The position numbers and the translations under genes were made by a program. A DNA stretch of 13,065 bases, from assembly GCA_946481475.1 (NCBI GenBank), contig CAMLOB010000041.1:1-13065 (forward strand), read 5' to 3'. The DNA comes from an uncultured Chlorobiota bacterium. Its GTDB lineage: Bacteria; Bacteroidota; Kapaibacteriia; OLB7. Below are positions 1 to 5,814 of this stretch, in pieces (the stretch's first letter is position 1; each line of letters begins with the position of its first letter). The notes beneath the pieces are model-generated. The model made no database searches, was not told where the DNA came from, and saw only the letters and a program-made list of their open reading frames with translations.

Positions 1-131
1 TCGGCATCGGTGTAGGTTCGCTCCAGCGTGAAGTTGTGGTAAGCCTTGCCTTCGCCGGAAGTGTTCTCCCAGATGGTCACGCACACACGACCGAAGCGGA
101 CTTTGTCGAGAGGGGTGTTGGTGTTGCTCAT
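1..131 (-). CDS. Small conserved mobile-element protein, 3' end cut off by window edge
   Basis: Reading leftwards from the ATG at 131-129, 43 codons stay open to the window edge. The protein begins MSNTNTPLDKVRFGRVCV and continues with IWENTSGEGKAYHNFTLERTY. The pattern VRFG-x-V-x(3)-IW-x-N followed by Y-x-NFT-x-x-R-x-Y resembles a family of short hypothetical proteins that I recall as common on plasmids and integrative elements; its function is not established. A good ribosome binding site (AGGAG about 6 bases before the ATG, in GAAAAGGAGAAGAACC) supports this start. The gene is preceded by an unusual inverted-repeat region at 212-275. The rest of the protein lies outside the window, so its length cannot be compared. 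The reading frame and start are convincing; the family assignment is from memory. Confidence 0.72.
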   Translation of the reverse strand, partial: MSNTNTPLDKVRFGRVCVTIWENTSGEGKAYHNFTLERTYTDA

Positions 132-211
132 GGTTCTTCTCCTTTTCTCAAACGAGGCTGCGGAAGTGCCGCCTCTGTCATCGCCCGGACACCGCGCAGA
201 AGGGACGGAAG

Positions 212-275
212 GCAAGAGGTTTTTTGGCATCGCGATGAATTGTCCGCTTGCGGGCAAGAGGAAAAAACCTCTTGC
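212..275. repeat. Nested inverted repeats with two mutually exclusive hairpins
   Basis: A perfect 14-base inverted repeat has arms 212-225 (GCAAGAGGTTTTTT) and 262-275 (AAAAAACCTCTTGC). The right arm can instead pair with 254-261 (GCAAGAGG) in an 8-base hairpin with an A6 loop. Between the outer arms sit a perfect 10-base palindrome CATCGCGATG (228-237) and a CCGC-TT-GCGG hairpin (244-253). On the minus strand the cluster lies 81-144 bases upstream of the start codon at 131. The order of A and T tracts is the reverse of an intrinsic terminator, so it is not a simple terminator. It may be an RNA leader with alternative folds or a DNA site bound by a protein. Confidence 0.6.
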
Positions 276-551
276 GTGAGGACCGGCGTGGTGTAGATGT
301 CAGAGGATGGCGGCACTGCGGCAGTCGTGATGGGACAAGGGAGAGGGAAGCGGCAACAGGAACGCGCAAGGCAGCACCGGATCCGGCAGGGAGATCGTGT
401 CCTTCTGTCCGGAAGCACCGGAGGAGGAGAGCCGCCCCGCGTCCCGTCGGGGAGCCTATCAATCACGATGCCAGGCCACCCATAAAAAACGGCACCGGCG
501 GCGGGAACGGATTTCCCGCGCCGACGCCCTGCGGATGGAACAGGAAGGTGT

Positions 552-666
552 TCACCCCGTGAGACCGGCACGCGCTGCGGCAAGAAAAAGCCGGGACGGA
601 TGGCTGGCCGGAACGCGGAACAACTCCGGCCCTCCACCATCCCAAAGCGTGCGCCATGCCCCCTCC
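552..666 (+). repeat. Dispersed repeat family A, copy 1
   Basis: About 115 bases are closely similar to 1819-1939, in the same orientation. Shared blocks include GTGAGACCGGCACGCGCTGC and CATCCCAAAGCGTG. Differences are mainly transitions plus one 3-base indel near 637. The copy lies just downstream of the end of the barrel gene. The same peptide-like string can be read from both copies on the minus strand, but with no start signal or family match I treat it as non-coding. Confidence 0.8.
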
Positions 667-713
667 CCGTCCGGCGGCGGCGCAAAGAGGAGGACAGGTC
701 AGATGCCGGTGGC

Positions 714-1268
714 CTAGAGCGTAAAATCCACGCCTACCGACAGGATCGATATGCCCCACCCCAGACGCGCCTGTGCCGAGAGGCCGGGCGTAAAGAAATA
801 CCGCGCCCCCGCCACGCCGCTCCAGAAAAAATGACTGCCATAGGATGTTGTGGTGTCATCGTTGTCTATCACACCATCGGGAGAATGCCATTCTTGATTG
901 AAGACGACATACCCGAGACCCAGTCCGGCAAAGAGATCCCATTTCTTCAACCCAAGTGCGAAGTGATAGGCACCAAAGAAATTCATTGGAAGCCACGAAT
1001 AGGTCCAGCTATAGCCATAGCCCGCGTCCCCGTGCCATTGCATATAATCGACAGTGCCGCCGATCCCGATTTGCCCCGGCCCTGCGTCGCCGGGTTGCGT
1101 GAGACCATATTCGATATGTCCTCCGAAACTGACCGATGCCTCATAGGCGCCGAGACCGAGGTGCGGCCCAAGGTAGACTTTGCCGGTTTCAAATTGCGCA
1201 TCCGCCTTGTGTGACAGGACGCAGACCATCGCCACAGCAATGACTATCCGCCAGATATTCTTGTTCAT
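714..1268 (-). CDS. Outer-membrane beta-barrel protein with signal peptide
   Basis: The product is 184 aa. Residues 1-24 form a signal peptide: basic MNKNIWR, hydrophobic core IVIAVAMVCVL, and likely cleavage after ADA before QFETGK. The mature part alternates polar and apolar residues with many Gly and aromatic residues (HLGLGAYEASVSFGGHIEYG, LFAGLGLGYVVF, GARYFF), as in small eight- to ten-strand barrels. The C-terminus is a strand ending VGVDFTL. About 160 mature residues fits small OmpX/OmpW-like barrels, but no specific family is recognised. It would be exported by Sec and inserted by the BAM machinery. The ATG at 1268 has no strong Shine-Dalgarno, which is common in Bacteroidota. It is divergent from the XRE regulator at 1432, and a promoter and palindrome between them (1366-1401) suggest control by that regulator. 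Fold is likely; substrate or role is unknown. Confidence 0.8.
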   Translation of the reverse strand: MNKNIWRIVIAVAMVCVLSHKADAQFETGKVYLGPHLGLGAYEASVSFGGHIEYGLTQPGDAGPGQIGIGGTVDYMQWHGDAGYGYSWTYSWLPMNFFGAYHFALGLKKWDLFAGLGLGYVVFNQEWHSPDGVIDNDDTTTSYGSHFFWSGVAGARYFFTPGLSAQARLGWGISILSVGVDFTL

Positions 1269-1335
1269 AGTATGATGAAAGTAGAGATGGATGGAACCCT
1301 CACATCACCGAGGCTGGCCGTGAGGGAAAAGGAAC

Positions 1336-1352
1336 CCGGGGCACAGCCCCGG
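1336..1352 (-). other. GC hairpin in the predicted 5' leader of the barrel gene
   Basis: CCGGGG (1336-1341) pairs with CCCCGG (1347-1352) across a 5-base loop. A further CCCGGG lies at 1359-1364. If transcription starts just left of 1366 on the minus strand, this hairpin lies near the 5' end of a leader of about 90 bases. It may stabilise the mRNA or be chance in GC-rich sequence. Confidence 0.35.
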
Positions 1353-1365
1353 TGACAGCCCGGGA

Positions 1366-1397
1366 CAAATATAAGGAACATTCTTGACTATAGGCAA
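1366..1397 (-). promoter_or_regulatory. Bacteroidota-type promoter for the barrel gene
   Basis: On the minus strand TTG (1397-1395) is followed after 21 bases by TATATTTG (1373-1366), which matches the Bacteroidota consensus TTG-N19-21-TAnnTTTG. The TTG element falls inside the palindrome at 1380-1401, so a protein bound there would compete with RNA polymerase. The predicted leader to the ATG at 1268 is about 90 bases. The match is by eye only. Confidence 0.55.
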
Positions 1398-1401
1398 GAA
1401 T
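1380..1401. promoter_or_regulatory. 22-base near-perfect palindrome, candidate operator
   Basis: ATTCTTG (1380-1386) is mirrored by CAAGAAT (1395-1401) around the central palindrome CTATAG (1388-1393). Twenty of the 22 positions are symmetric; only the A at 1387 and G at 1394 do not pair. It lies between divergent genes, one of which encodes an XRE-type repressor-like protein, and overlaps the TTG element of the predicted minus-strand promoter. This is the usual position and symmetry of a dimeric HTH operator. Which protein binds it is inferred. Confidence 0.6.
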
Positions 1402-1431
1402 AAAACTTGATGGGTACTATACCTTCGGGAC

Positions 1432-1704
1432 ATGGCCAGACCCGCAGACCCATTGAAGATTCCTGAAAACGAACCGCTTTCCCCGGAGATCGCCTTCGCG
1501 CTTGTGCTGCGCGAACGCCGGGCCATGCTCGGGTTGACACAGGCCGACCTTGAAGGTGACGGCACGTTCGATCACAGCTATATCTCCCGGCTGGAGAGGG
1601 CCGAGCGGCAGGTCTGCCTTCGCGGCCTTCTGCATCTCTCCGCAAAGCTCCGGATGGAGCCGCAAGACCTTGTGTTCGAGGTCGTCAAGCGGCTCCAGCA
1701 GTAA
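1432..1704 (+). CDS. XRE-family helix-turn-helix transcriptional regulator
   Basis: The product is 90 aa, essentially one HTH_3/XRE domain at about residues 22-84. The hallmarks are visible: RERRAMLGLTQADL (helices 1 and 2, with the typical G-L-T-Q), SYISRLERAER (recognition helix, with the I-S-x-L-E-R core), then LLHLSAKLRMEPQDLVFEV (helices 4 and 5). The recognition helix is preceded by an unusual acidic insert, EGDGTFDH. There is no extra sensor or cleavage domain, so it resembles the small stand-alone Cro/C-protein-like regulators found on mobile elements and beside restriction or toxin genes. The ATG at 1432 has no clear Shine-Dalgarno, and a TACTAT just upstream raises the possibility of a very short leader. 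It is divergent from the barrel gene and probably binds the palindrome at 1380-1401, controlling itself and that gene. Confidence 0.85.
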   Translation: MARPADPLKIPENEPLSPEIAFALVLRERRAMLGLTQADLEGDGTFDHSYISRLERAERQVCLRGLLHLSAKLRMEPQDLVFEVVKRLQQ

Positions 1705-1818
1705 GGCCGGTTCTTCCTTGCCGTCAGGTTCTTCCCTGTTCGGACATCTCCTTCCATGTCCTCTCCTTCATAACACGCGACAACAACGCCCTGTCCCTGT
1801 GGTGGCGGGAGACATATC

Positions 1819-1939
1819 TCACCCCGTGAGACCGGCACGCGCTGCGGCAAGGAAAGATCGGGGCGGACGACTGGCCGGAACACGGAACAGCTCCGCCCCC
1901 CGCCCGCCATCCCAAAGCGTGCTCCATGCGCCCCCCTCC
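1819..1939 (+). repeat. Dispersed repeat family A, copy 2
   Basis: This is the second copy of the repeat at 552-666, same orientation, roughly 85% alike by eye, with one extra 3-base unit in the C-rich stretch at about 1894-1907. It lies downstream of the XRE gene, so the two copies bracket the divergent barrel/XRE pair as direct repeats. Confidence 0.8.
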
Positions 1940-1964
1940 CCCGCTTTCGGGAGTGACGGAAAAG

Positions 1965-2002
1965 AGGAAGGCCCCGCCTTCCGGTGAAAGCGGGGCCTTC
2001 CT
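1965..2002 (-). terminator. Intrinsic terminator of the 89-aa gene
   Basis: A perfect 13-base stem (1965-1977 with 1990-2002) encloses a 12-base loop. On the minus strand it begins 10 bases after the stop codon at 2013-2015 and is followed by TCTTTTCC. It would end the ArdA/89-aa transcript and may also stop transcripts arriving from the XRE side. Confidence 0.75.
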
Positions 2003-2012
2003 GCACAAGCGG

Positions 2013-2282
2013 TTAGAAGGTCCTACGGTTTTTCATCCGATCCTTCCACTCGTCCCGCAATCTCTCATTGTATCGCGGTGGCTGTCCTTCCCTGATAATC
2101 TGGCGAATGGCATTCATGCACTGCGCCTGAATATCCGGTCTTGGCCACAGTCCCCAGTGATGGCGGTAGAGACCGCAAAAGGTGCGCCATAGTTCCCATT
2201 CAAGCAGTTCGTGCACATCGGCCCGGGATGCAAGCGGACTGTCCTGTTGTTCTTTCTGCTGTCTGCGCTTTTTTGTCCACAT
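2013..2282 (-). CDS. Hypothetical Trp-rich basic 89-aa protein downstream of ardA
   Basis: I do not recognise the family. The 89 residues include six tryptophans (for example ELLEWELWR, HHWGLWPRPD), a basic start (MWTKKRRQQKEQQ) and a basic end (RDEWKDRMKNRRTF). There is no signal peptide or membrane segment, so it is probably cytosolic and helical, and the charged ends would allow nucleic-acid or protein binding. The ATG at 2282 is preceded by AGAGGT about 8 bases upstream. It starts 90 bases after the ardA stop on the same strand and ends at a strong terminator, so the two are probably one transcript. The small AAACGG/CCGTTT hairpin between them (2333-2353) has no clear T tract. A role alongside antirestriction or plasmid establishment is possible but unproven. 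Confidence 0.6.
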   Translation of the reverse strand: MWTKKRRQQKEQQDSPLASRADVHELLEWELWRTFCGLYRHHWGLWPRPDIQAQCMNAIRQIIREGQPPRYNERLRDEWKDRMKNRRTF

Positions 2283-2372
2283 GGTGTTTACCTCTATTGT
2301 TTTGTTGTACAGTGGTGTGGAAAGAATGGGGTAAACGGAAGCTTTGACCGTTTCGGGAAAGGGTGTTGCCTG

Positions 2373-2879
2373 TTACCCGCAACGGTAGACAATCGGGCGT
2401 CCTGCAAGGGTGGTTTCGGAATAGTCTACGTTCAAATCGCGGACAATGGCATCGTAGTTGATATAGTGTTGCAGGTGCTCCGGGATGTCGCCGTACCGAC
2501 CTTCCTCGACAAACTGCCTTGCCAGTTCCTTCAGGGAATCCACATAGTATAGATCCACCTCGAAATCGTCCGGGCGGCTGTCGGCCTCGATCGTGTAGCC
2601 ACATTCCCCGGCCACGATCACCCGTATTTTCTCCTCCTCCTCCCACTCGTCCACCCTCTCGAAATACTGTTCGATGTTCGCCTGCGTGATCCCAAGAGCC
2701 TCGAACAGTTCCCCGTCAATACTTTCCCCGTCGATAAACTCGATCTCGAATTCCTCGACCGGCAGCCCAAAGCTGTCGGTCACCCCTTCGGCTTTCTCCT
2801 GATAGTCCTCGAAGCTCTCGAAATAGAACCCCTTGGCGGCGGCGTCAAGGTTATATGGGTTTGCAAAAAGCGTTGTCAT
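2373..2879 (-). CDS. ardA: Antirestriction protein, ArdA family
   Basis: The product is 168 aa, close to the usual 165-180 aa of ArdA, a DNA mimic that binds type I restriction-modification enzymes and blocks cleavage of incoming plasmid DNA. It is very acidic: EEFEIEFIDGESIDGELFE (about 42-60), DEWEEEE (77-83) and DDFEVDLYYVDSLKELA (104-120). It ends with the typical EEGRYGDIPEHLQHYINYDA and IVRDLNVDY stretch, resembling the ArdA C-terminal Y-I-D-Y-D-x-x-x-R-D-L pattern. The start at 2879 is chosen because AGAGGTGA lies just upstream; the frame is open for 84 more codons but that part is Pro/Ser/Arg-rich with no family resemblance. It is cytosolic and probably cotranscribed with the 89-aa gene. 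Its presence supports a conjugative plasmid or integrative element. The symbol is assigned by family resemblance. Confidence 0.8.
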   Translation of the reverse strand: MTTLFANPYNLDAAAKGFYFESFEDYQEKAEGVTDSFGLPVEEFEIEFIDGESIDGELFEALGITQANIEQYFERVDEWEEEEKIRVIVAGECGYTIEADSRPDDFEVDLYYVDSLKELARQFVEEGRYGDIPEHLQHYINYDAIVRDLNVDYSETTLAGRPIVYRCG

Positions 2880-3472
2880 GGCTTCACCTCTTTTCTTTTT
2901 GTGGGCTGCGGTTCTGTGCGTCGCGTCTTCGCGCCGCCATGAACCTCTGCCCGCTGGCGAAGCCGGGGTGAGCAACTGCAAGGCCGGAGCGTGGGGAGGG
3001 GCATCACCCGGCCTGCACAAATGAAGCGAAGCGGAATGCGGAAGGTTGGGGAGACCCCACGCGGAGCATGTGAGCGAAGCGAAGCCTTGCGGGCGCGAGG
3101 GGCTGGCCCCTAAAGCAAAAAGCCGCGACACAAGCGGCCTTTCCTGACAGCGTCGCGCACGCGGCCACGACTGTTCTTTGCGTTAAGGATCGTCACCCGC
3201 GAGGGCCAAGACCTGTCCGCAGGGCTTGGTGGAGCCGTGATCTTGCAAAAGGCGCGGCGGAATAGAGCCTGACCCGCCGGATGGCGGGGAACGCCCGGTG
3301 CCTTCCCGGCACGACCCCTATCCCGCTCTCCCAGTGCCTCTTCTCTGAATGCGGGGATATCCACGTATCACGGATTACGGGGATAGCGTCACCTCCCCTG
3401 CCCAGTTAGCTTATCCTGACATGATATCACGGGACGGAACAGCAACCGAACAACATATTTTGGAGGGATACC
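2880..3472. other. Intergenic region, 593 bases, several hairpins, no convincing gene
   Basis: This region separates the ardA start (minus) from the 330-aa gene (plus). Short hairpins include TGGGG/CCCCA (3047-3059), AGGGGC/GCCCCT (3098-3111), GCCGC/GCGGC with an A tract before and CTTT after (3122-3138), and CCCGCC/GGCGGG (3273-3288). GAAGCGAAGC-like words recur at 3022-3085. No classical promoter was recognised for either flanking gene. The structure-rich leader of ardA recalls plasmid leading regions, where early genes can be expressed from folded single strands, but no such element is identified here. Confidence 0.5.
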
Positions 3473-4465
3473 ATGTCGTCATTGCAGATACTGCCGAAGC
3501 ATGATGGTACAACACTGAACAGTCTTGCAGACTTTCTCTTCTTCAAGGATACGCCCCCGCCGCCTGGCAAGAACGTTCTCTATGTCCTGAAACTCACCGA
3601 AGTCGGAACCGGAACCTCGTTCAGGCACCCCTTCGACCTGAATACTGCAAGCAATGCGTTTCGTCTCCCTGCCCCAAAGGTTGAATACAACAAGATCTAT
3701 CGCATCCGCCTTCTCCGGTATGACTTTCCCACAAACATTGCGCCCGTCCCGGCGAAAGGGTATCTCACCGACACAAGTGATCCCGTTATCGTCTACACCC
3801 CTGCCTTTCCGCATACCCTGTTGCAGAGCAAGCAGCGATCGTTTGACAAGAAGACCCCGTATGTTGCCTCGGTCATGAATGAGGTGATTGCCTTTACCAA
3901 GATTGCCCAGCTTGAAGCCTACAAAATCAAGATCATTGACCCATCCGACGGCACGGTTCTCTATAACAAGGAACATAACGTCCAAAATCAGGAATACTAT
4001 TTCTTTCCGTCGAATGTGCCGAACATCGGGTTTGATCGAACCTATGGCACACAGGCAAGGGTCAAGGTCACGAAGTACCGCAAGCATTTCGGGCCGGTCT
4101 GTTATATCCGGACACCGCCATTCCCGCAACCGGTCTTCACCGCGAAGACCTATTCCCTTGTCAATCCTGCCACGACCGCCGTCGGACTGACCGCCAAGAT
4201 ACCGGGCGTCACTTCCTATGAATATCAGCTCGCGATGATCGAGCCGAAGCCGCTGACGCAAAACCTTCCGGCTGCGGATATCCTGACCCTGACAGTCAAT
4301 GATGATGTCATCAACGTGGCCCTTGACTGGTTCAATGGACCGGCCTTCCAGGTCATGCCGAATACGACCTACTGGATACGGTGCCGGGGACGACGCCAGA
4401 CCTCTCCTCTTGTGGATCAGGAAGGGCCGTTCAGCCTGTGGACAAAGGTGACGACCCAGCCCTGA
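3473..4465 (+). CDS. 330-aa protein with three fibronectin-III-like modules
   Basis: Three modules of similar layout are visible at about residues 35-110, 145-220 and 248-330. Each has an early strand (VLYVLKLTEV, AYKIKIIDPSDG, YEYQLAMIEP), later a Y-x-hydrophobic-R strand (IYRIRLLRY, YGTQARVKVTKY, TYWIRCRGRR), and modules 2 and 3 then have a G-P turn (FGPVCYIRT, EGPFSLWTK). This is the pattern of Ig-like or FN3 beta sandwiches used for binding or as spacers. There is no signal peptide, no membrane segment and no T9SS sorting tail, which is unusual for such modules in this group. GGAGG seven bases before the ATG is one of the strongest ribosome sites in the window. The gene stands alone, with repeat B1 starting 27 bases after its stop. 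A phage- or element-structural role or an intracellular scaffold are both possible. The domain call is by pattern only. Confidence 0.65.
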   Translation: MSSLQILPKHDGTTLNSLADFLFFKDTPPPPGKNVLYVLKLTEVGTGTSFRHPFDLNTASNAFRLPAPKVEYNKIYRIRLLRYDFPTNIAPVPAKGYLTDTSDPVIVYTPAFPHTLLQSKQRSFDKKTPYVASVMNEVIAFTKIAQLEAYKIKIIDPSDGTVLYNKEHNVQNQEYYFFPSNVPNIGFDRTYGTQARVKVTKYRKHFGPVCYIRTPPFPQPVFTAKTYSLVNPATTAVGLTAKIPGVTSYEYQLAMIEPKPLTQNLPAADILTLTVNDDVINVALDWFNGPAFQVMPNTTYWIRCRGRRQTSPLVDQEGPFSLWTKVTTQP

Positions 4466-4491
4466 TGCGGTTCGTCCAAGGATCACCGCTC

Positions 4492-4740
4492 CTGCGCGTG
4501 GCGCGGCGAAGGTGCCAGCGGCGGGAGGAGAGAGGAGCCGTCAGCCCCGGCGACCGCAGGGAAGCGGGGCGAACGGCGACGATCGACGACCGGAGCCAAG
4601 CCTTGGCCGCGAAGGGGGGCTTCCGGCACCACCATCACCGCCAGCCCCAAGCGCGGGGGGCGTGGCGGTTTGCCGCAGGCGCAGCCGAAGGCAATCGGCC
4701 ACCGTGGGCGGACGCCTGAAACAAACGGGTGGTTCCTGCA
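4492..4740 (+). repeat. Dispersed repeat family B, copy 1 (full length, 249 bases)
   Basis: This is nearly the same as 7973-8209, in the same orientation. The block from 4500 to about 4574 is identical over more than 70 bases. Its right part contains an imperfect hairpin: GTGGC-x-G-x-TTGCC near 4662-4674 pairs with GGCAATCGGCCAC (4690-4702). A 63-base stretch of this right part recurs at 6765-6827. Open frames on both strands are products of GC bias and are not called as genes. Confidence 0.88.
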
Positions 4741-5237
4741 ATGTCCAGCAACCGAAAGGAGAAAGGACACATGCTCATGTCCTCACCACCCTCGAACCCA
4801 CCCGCCCCGGCAAAGACCGGAGAACTTGGGTCAGCGGCCAGCTCTAAACCGTTATCCATGATCTGGAAGGAATCCTCTGCCGCCTCCACCCGTAAACTTT
4901 CTGGGGGTGATCGCGACAAATACCCTGATTTTTGGGGAGGGCAAAGGGTAGAGAAAGAGGGTATTGATGGACAAGCCTTGAGATTCTGGAAAGAATAACC
5001 TCGAAGACCTGACTGGCAGAATCTGGAGATGTACCGGACAACCCTGTTTTCATGGCGAAAATCCCGGGAAAAATCCCCCTCCAACAGACACAATCCCAAC
5101 CCCGCTGATACGTTGCTTCGGGCAAAACAAGCCTTCTCAAAATCTGTCAGTTATAGGGCTTGATTTTGGCGGGGTCGTGATCGAAAATGGGGGCGTGTTT
5201 TTTGTAGATTGGTTTTGCGGTTTTGAGGAGAAGGATT
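4741..5237. other. Region of about 500 bases with ambiguous small ORFs
   Basis: No gene is certain here. The best candidate on the plus strand is 4771-4998 (75 aa, ending GIDGQALRFWKE), whose ATG has AAGGAG nine bases upstream, but it overlaps open frames on the other strand (4635-5099 and 4844-5140) and matches nothing I know. A run of four G tracts (4934-4961, loops 1, 4 and 10) could form a G-quadruplex. AATACCC at 4919-4925 is mirrored by GGGTATT at 4959-4965. Base composition moves from GC-rich to AT-rich across this stretch, so it may be a decayed element end. Confidence 0.4.
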
Positions 5238-5735
5238 GTGGCGAGGAAGCAAGGGCTTTTGAAGAAAATATTTCAGAGATTATGTGGAATATACGAGCCA
5301 GAAAGGGAGACGAATGGATGTTGCACCAAGTGCTCCCATACACTTCATTTTCAAAGAAGTTCAATATATAACAAGAGTGTTAGGATGGAAGATCAAGTGT
5401 TCTTGAAAATGTTTCCTGAAATCACCTACGAGGAGGTGGCAGAAGCTTTAAAAGAAGCCTTTGCCAATCGAGTAAGCCTTGTGCTTGATTTTGATGGCAT
5501 AGAGGCTGGTGTTGCAATGGTAACGATGGTAGATACATTGAAAAAAATCGGGAAGCATTGGCCTTATGAATACGGTGATATTTGGAACGTGATAAAGTTC
5601 TCCGAAATCTCTCCAGCCGCTACAGTCTTAGTGGCTAAAAAGAGAATTGATTCAATGATCAATTCTGAGGCGGTGCCAAAAAGCGAGAGAGCAGAATATG
5701 ATCGAAAATTTGATGAGATTTTCGAGATTTCATAG
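5238..5735 (+). CDS. Unrecognised 165-aa protein in the AT-rich island
   Basis: I do not recognise this family. I choose the GTG at 5238 because GAGGAG lies seven bases upstream; an in-frame ATG at 5385 would give a 116-aa form but has only a weak ribosome site. The N-terminal part is basic (VARKQGLLKKIFQRLCGIYE) and carries a Cys cluster (C16, C28, C29, C32, with H34 and H37) that could bind a metal, though it is not a standard zinc ribbon. The C-terminal 116 residues look like a compact alpha/beta domain (TYEEVAEALKEAF, VSLVLDFDGI, DTLKKIGKHW, a charged helix at the end). There is no signal peptide or membrane segment. Composition is AT-rich compared with the flanks, so it is probably acquired. 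A strong terminator follows. The next gene has its own start signals, so cotranscription is uncertain. Confidence 0.68.
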   Translation: MARKQGLLKKIFQRLCGIYEPERETNGCCTKCSHTLHFQRSSIYNKSVRMEDQVFLKMFPEITYEEVAEALKEAFANRVSLVLDFDGIEAGVAMVTMVDTLKKIGKHWPYEYGDIWNVIKFSEISPAATVLVAKKRIDSMINSEAVPKSERAEYDRKFDEIFEIS

Positions 5736-5758
5736 CATCACAGAATAGCCCTCCTCAA

Positions 5759-5791
5759 GAGAGTCTCTATACATGAGACTCTCATTTTTTT
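5759..5791 (+). terminator. Intrinsic terminator after the 165-aa gene
   Basis: GAGAGTCTC (5759-5767) pairs perfectly with GAGACTCTC (5775-5783) across a 7-base loop, followed by A and seven Ts (5785-5791). It lies 23 bases after the stop codon and separates the two island genes. Confidence 0.88.
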
Positions 5792-5814
5792 AACCCTCTT
5801 TTAGCTATAGTGGC

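Larger units (their letters stand above)
132..713. other. Intergenic region, 582 bases, no convincing gene
   Basis: This GC-rich stretch lies between the start of the cut-off gene at 131 and the end of the barrel gene at 714. Open frames exist on both strands but they overlap each other, have arginine/proline-rich low-complexity products and lack family resemblance, so I do not call them. It holds the inverted-repeat cluster at 212-275 and repeat copy A1 at 552-666. No clear T-tailed terminator follows the barrel gene in its own direction. Confidence 0.6.
1705..2012. other. Intergenic region, 308 bases, repeat A2 and a terminator
   Basis: This lies between the convergent ends of the XRE gene and the 89-aa gene. 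It holds repeat copy A2 and the strong hairpin at 1965-2002. GGTTCTTCC occurs twice at its left end (1708-1733). I see no gene. Confidence 0.6.

Noticed and set aside
128..685. Minus-strand ORF of 185 codons whose first part resembles one at 1578-2006
   Set aside because: The similarity comes from repeat family A alone; outside the repeat the products are unrelated, and the low-complexity Arg/Pro/Ser composition is not protein-like.
2880..3131. 84-residue N-terminal extension of the ArdA-like frame
   Set aside because: A strong ribosome site precedes the internal ATG at 2879, the resulting length fits ArdA, and the extension is Pro/Ser/Arg-rich without conservation to known ArdA.
3410..3425. 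TATCCTGA resembling the core of P-type oriT nick sites (ATCCTG)
   Set aside because: No suitable inverted repeat lies at the expected distance and no relaxase gene is in the window; a six-base match is expected by chance.
3479..4486. 335-codon open frame antisense to the FN3-like gene
   Set aside because: The plus-strand frame has a strong ribosome site and module repeats; the minus frame has neither and looks like a mirror of codon bias.
4512..4847. Arg/Pro-rich ORF shared with a similar ORF at 7993-8307
   Set aside because: The similarity is explained by the DNA repeat of family B. Open frames exist in several frames on both strands, no family is recognised, and the 12-base deletion falls on the hairpin loop.
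5177..5371. 64-codon ORF overlapping the start of the 165-aa gene
   Set aside because: The overlapping frame with GTG at 5238 has a better ribosome site and continues into a longer protein-like sequence.
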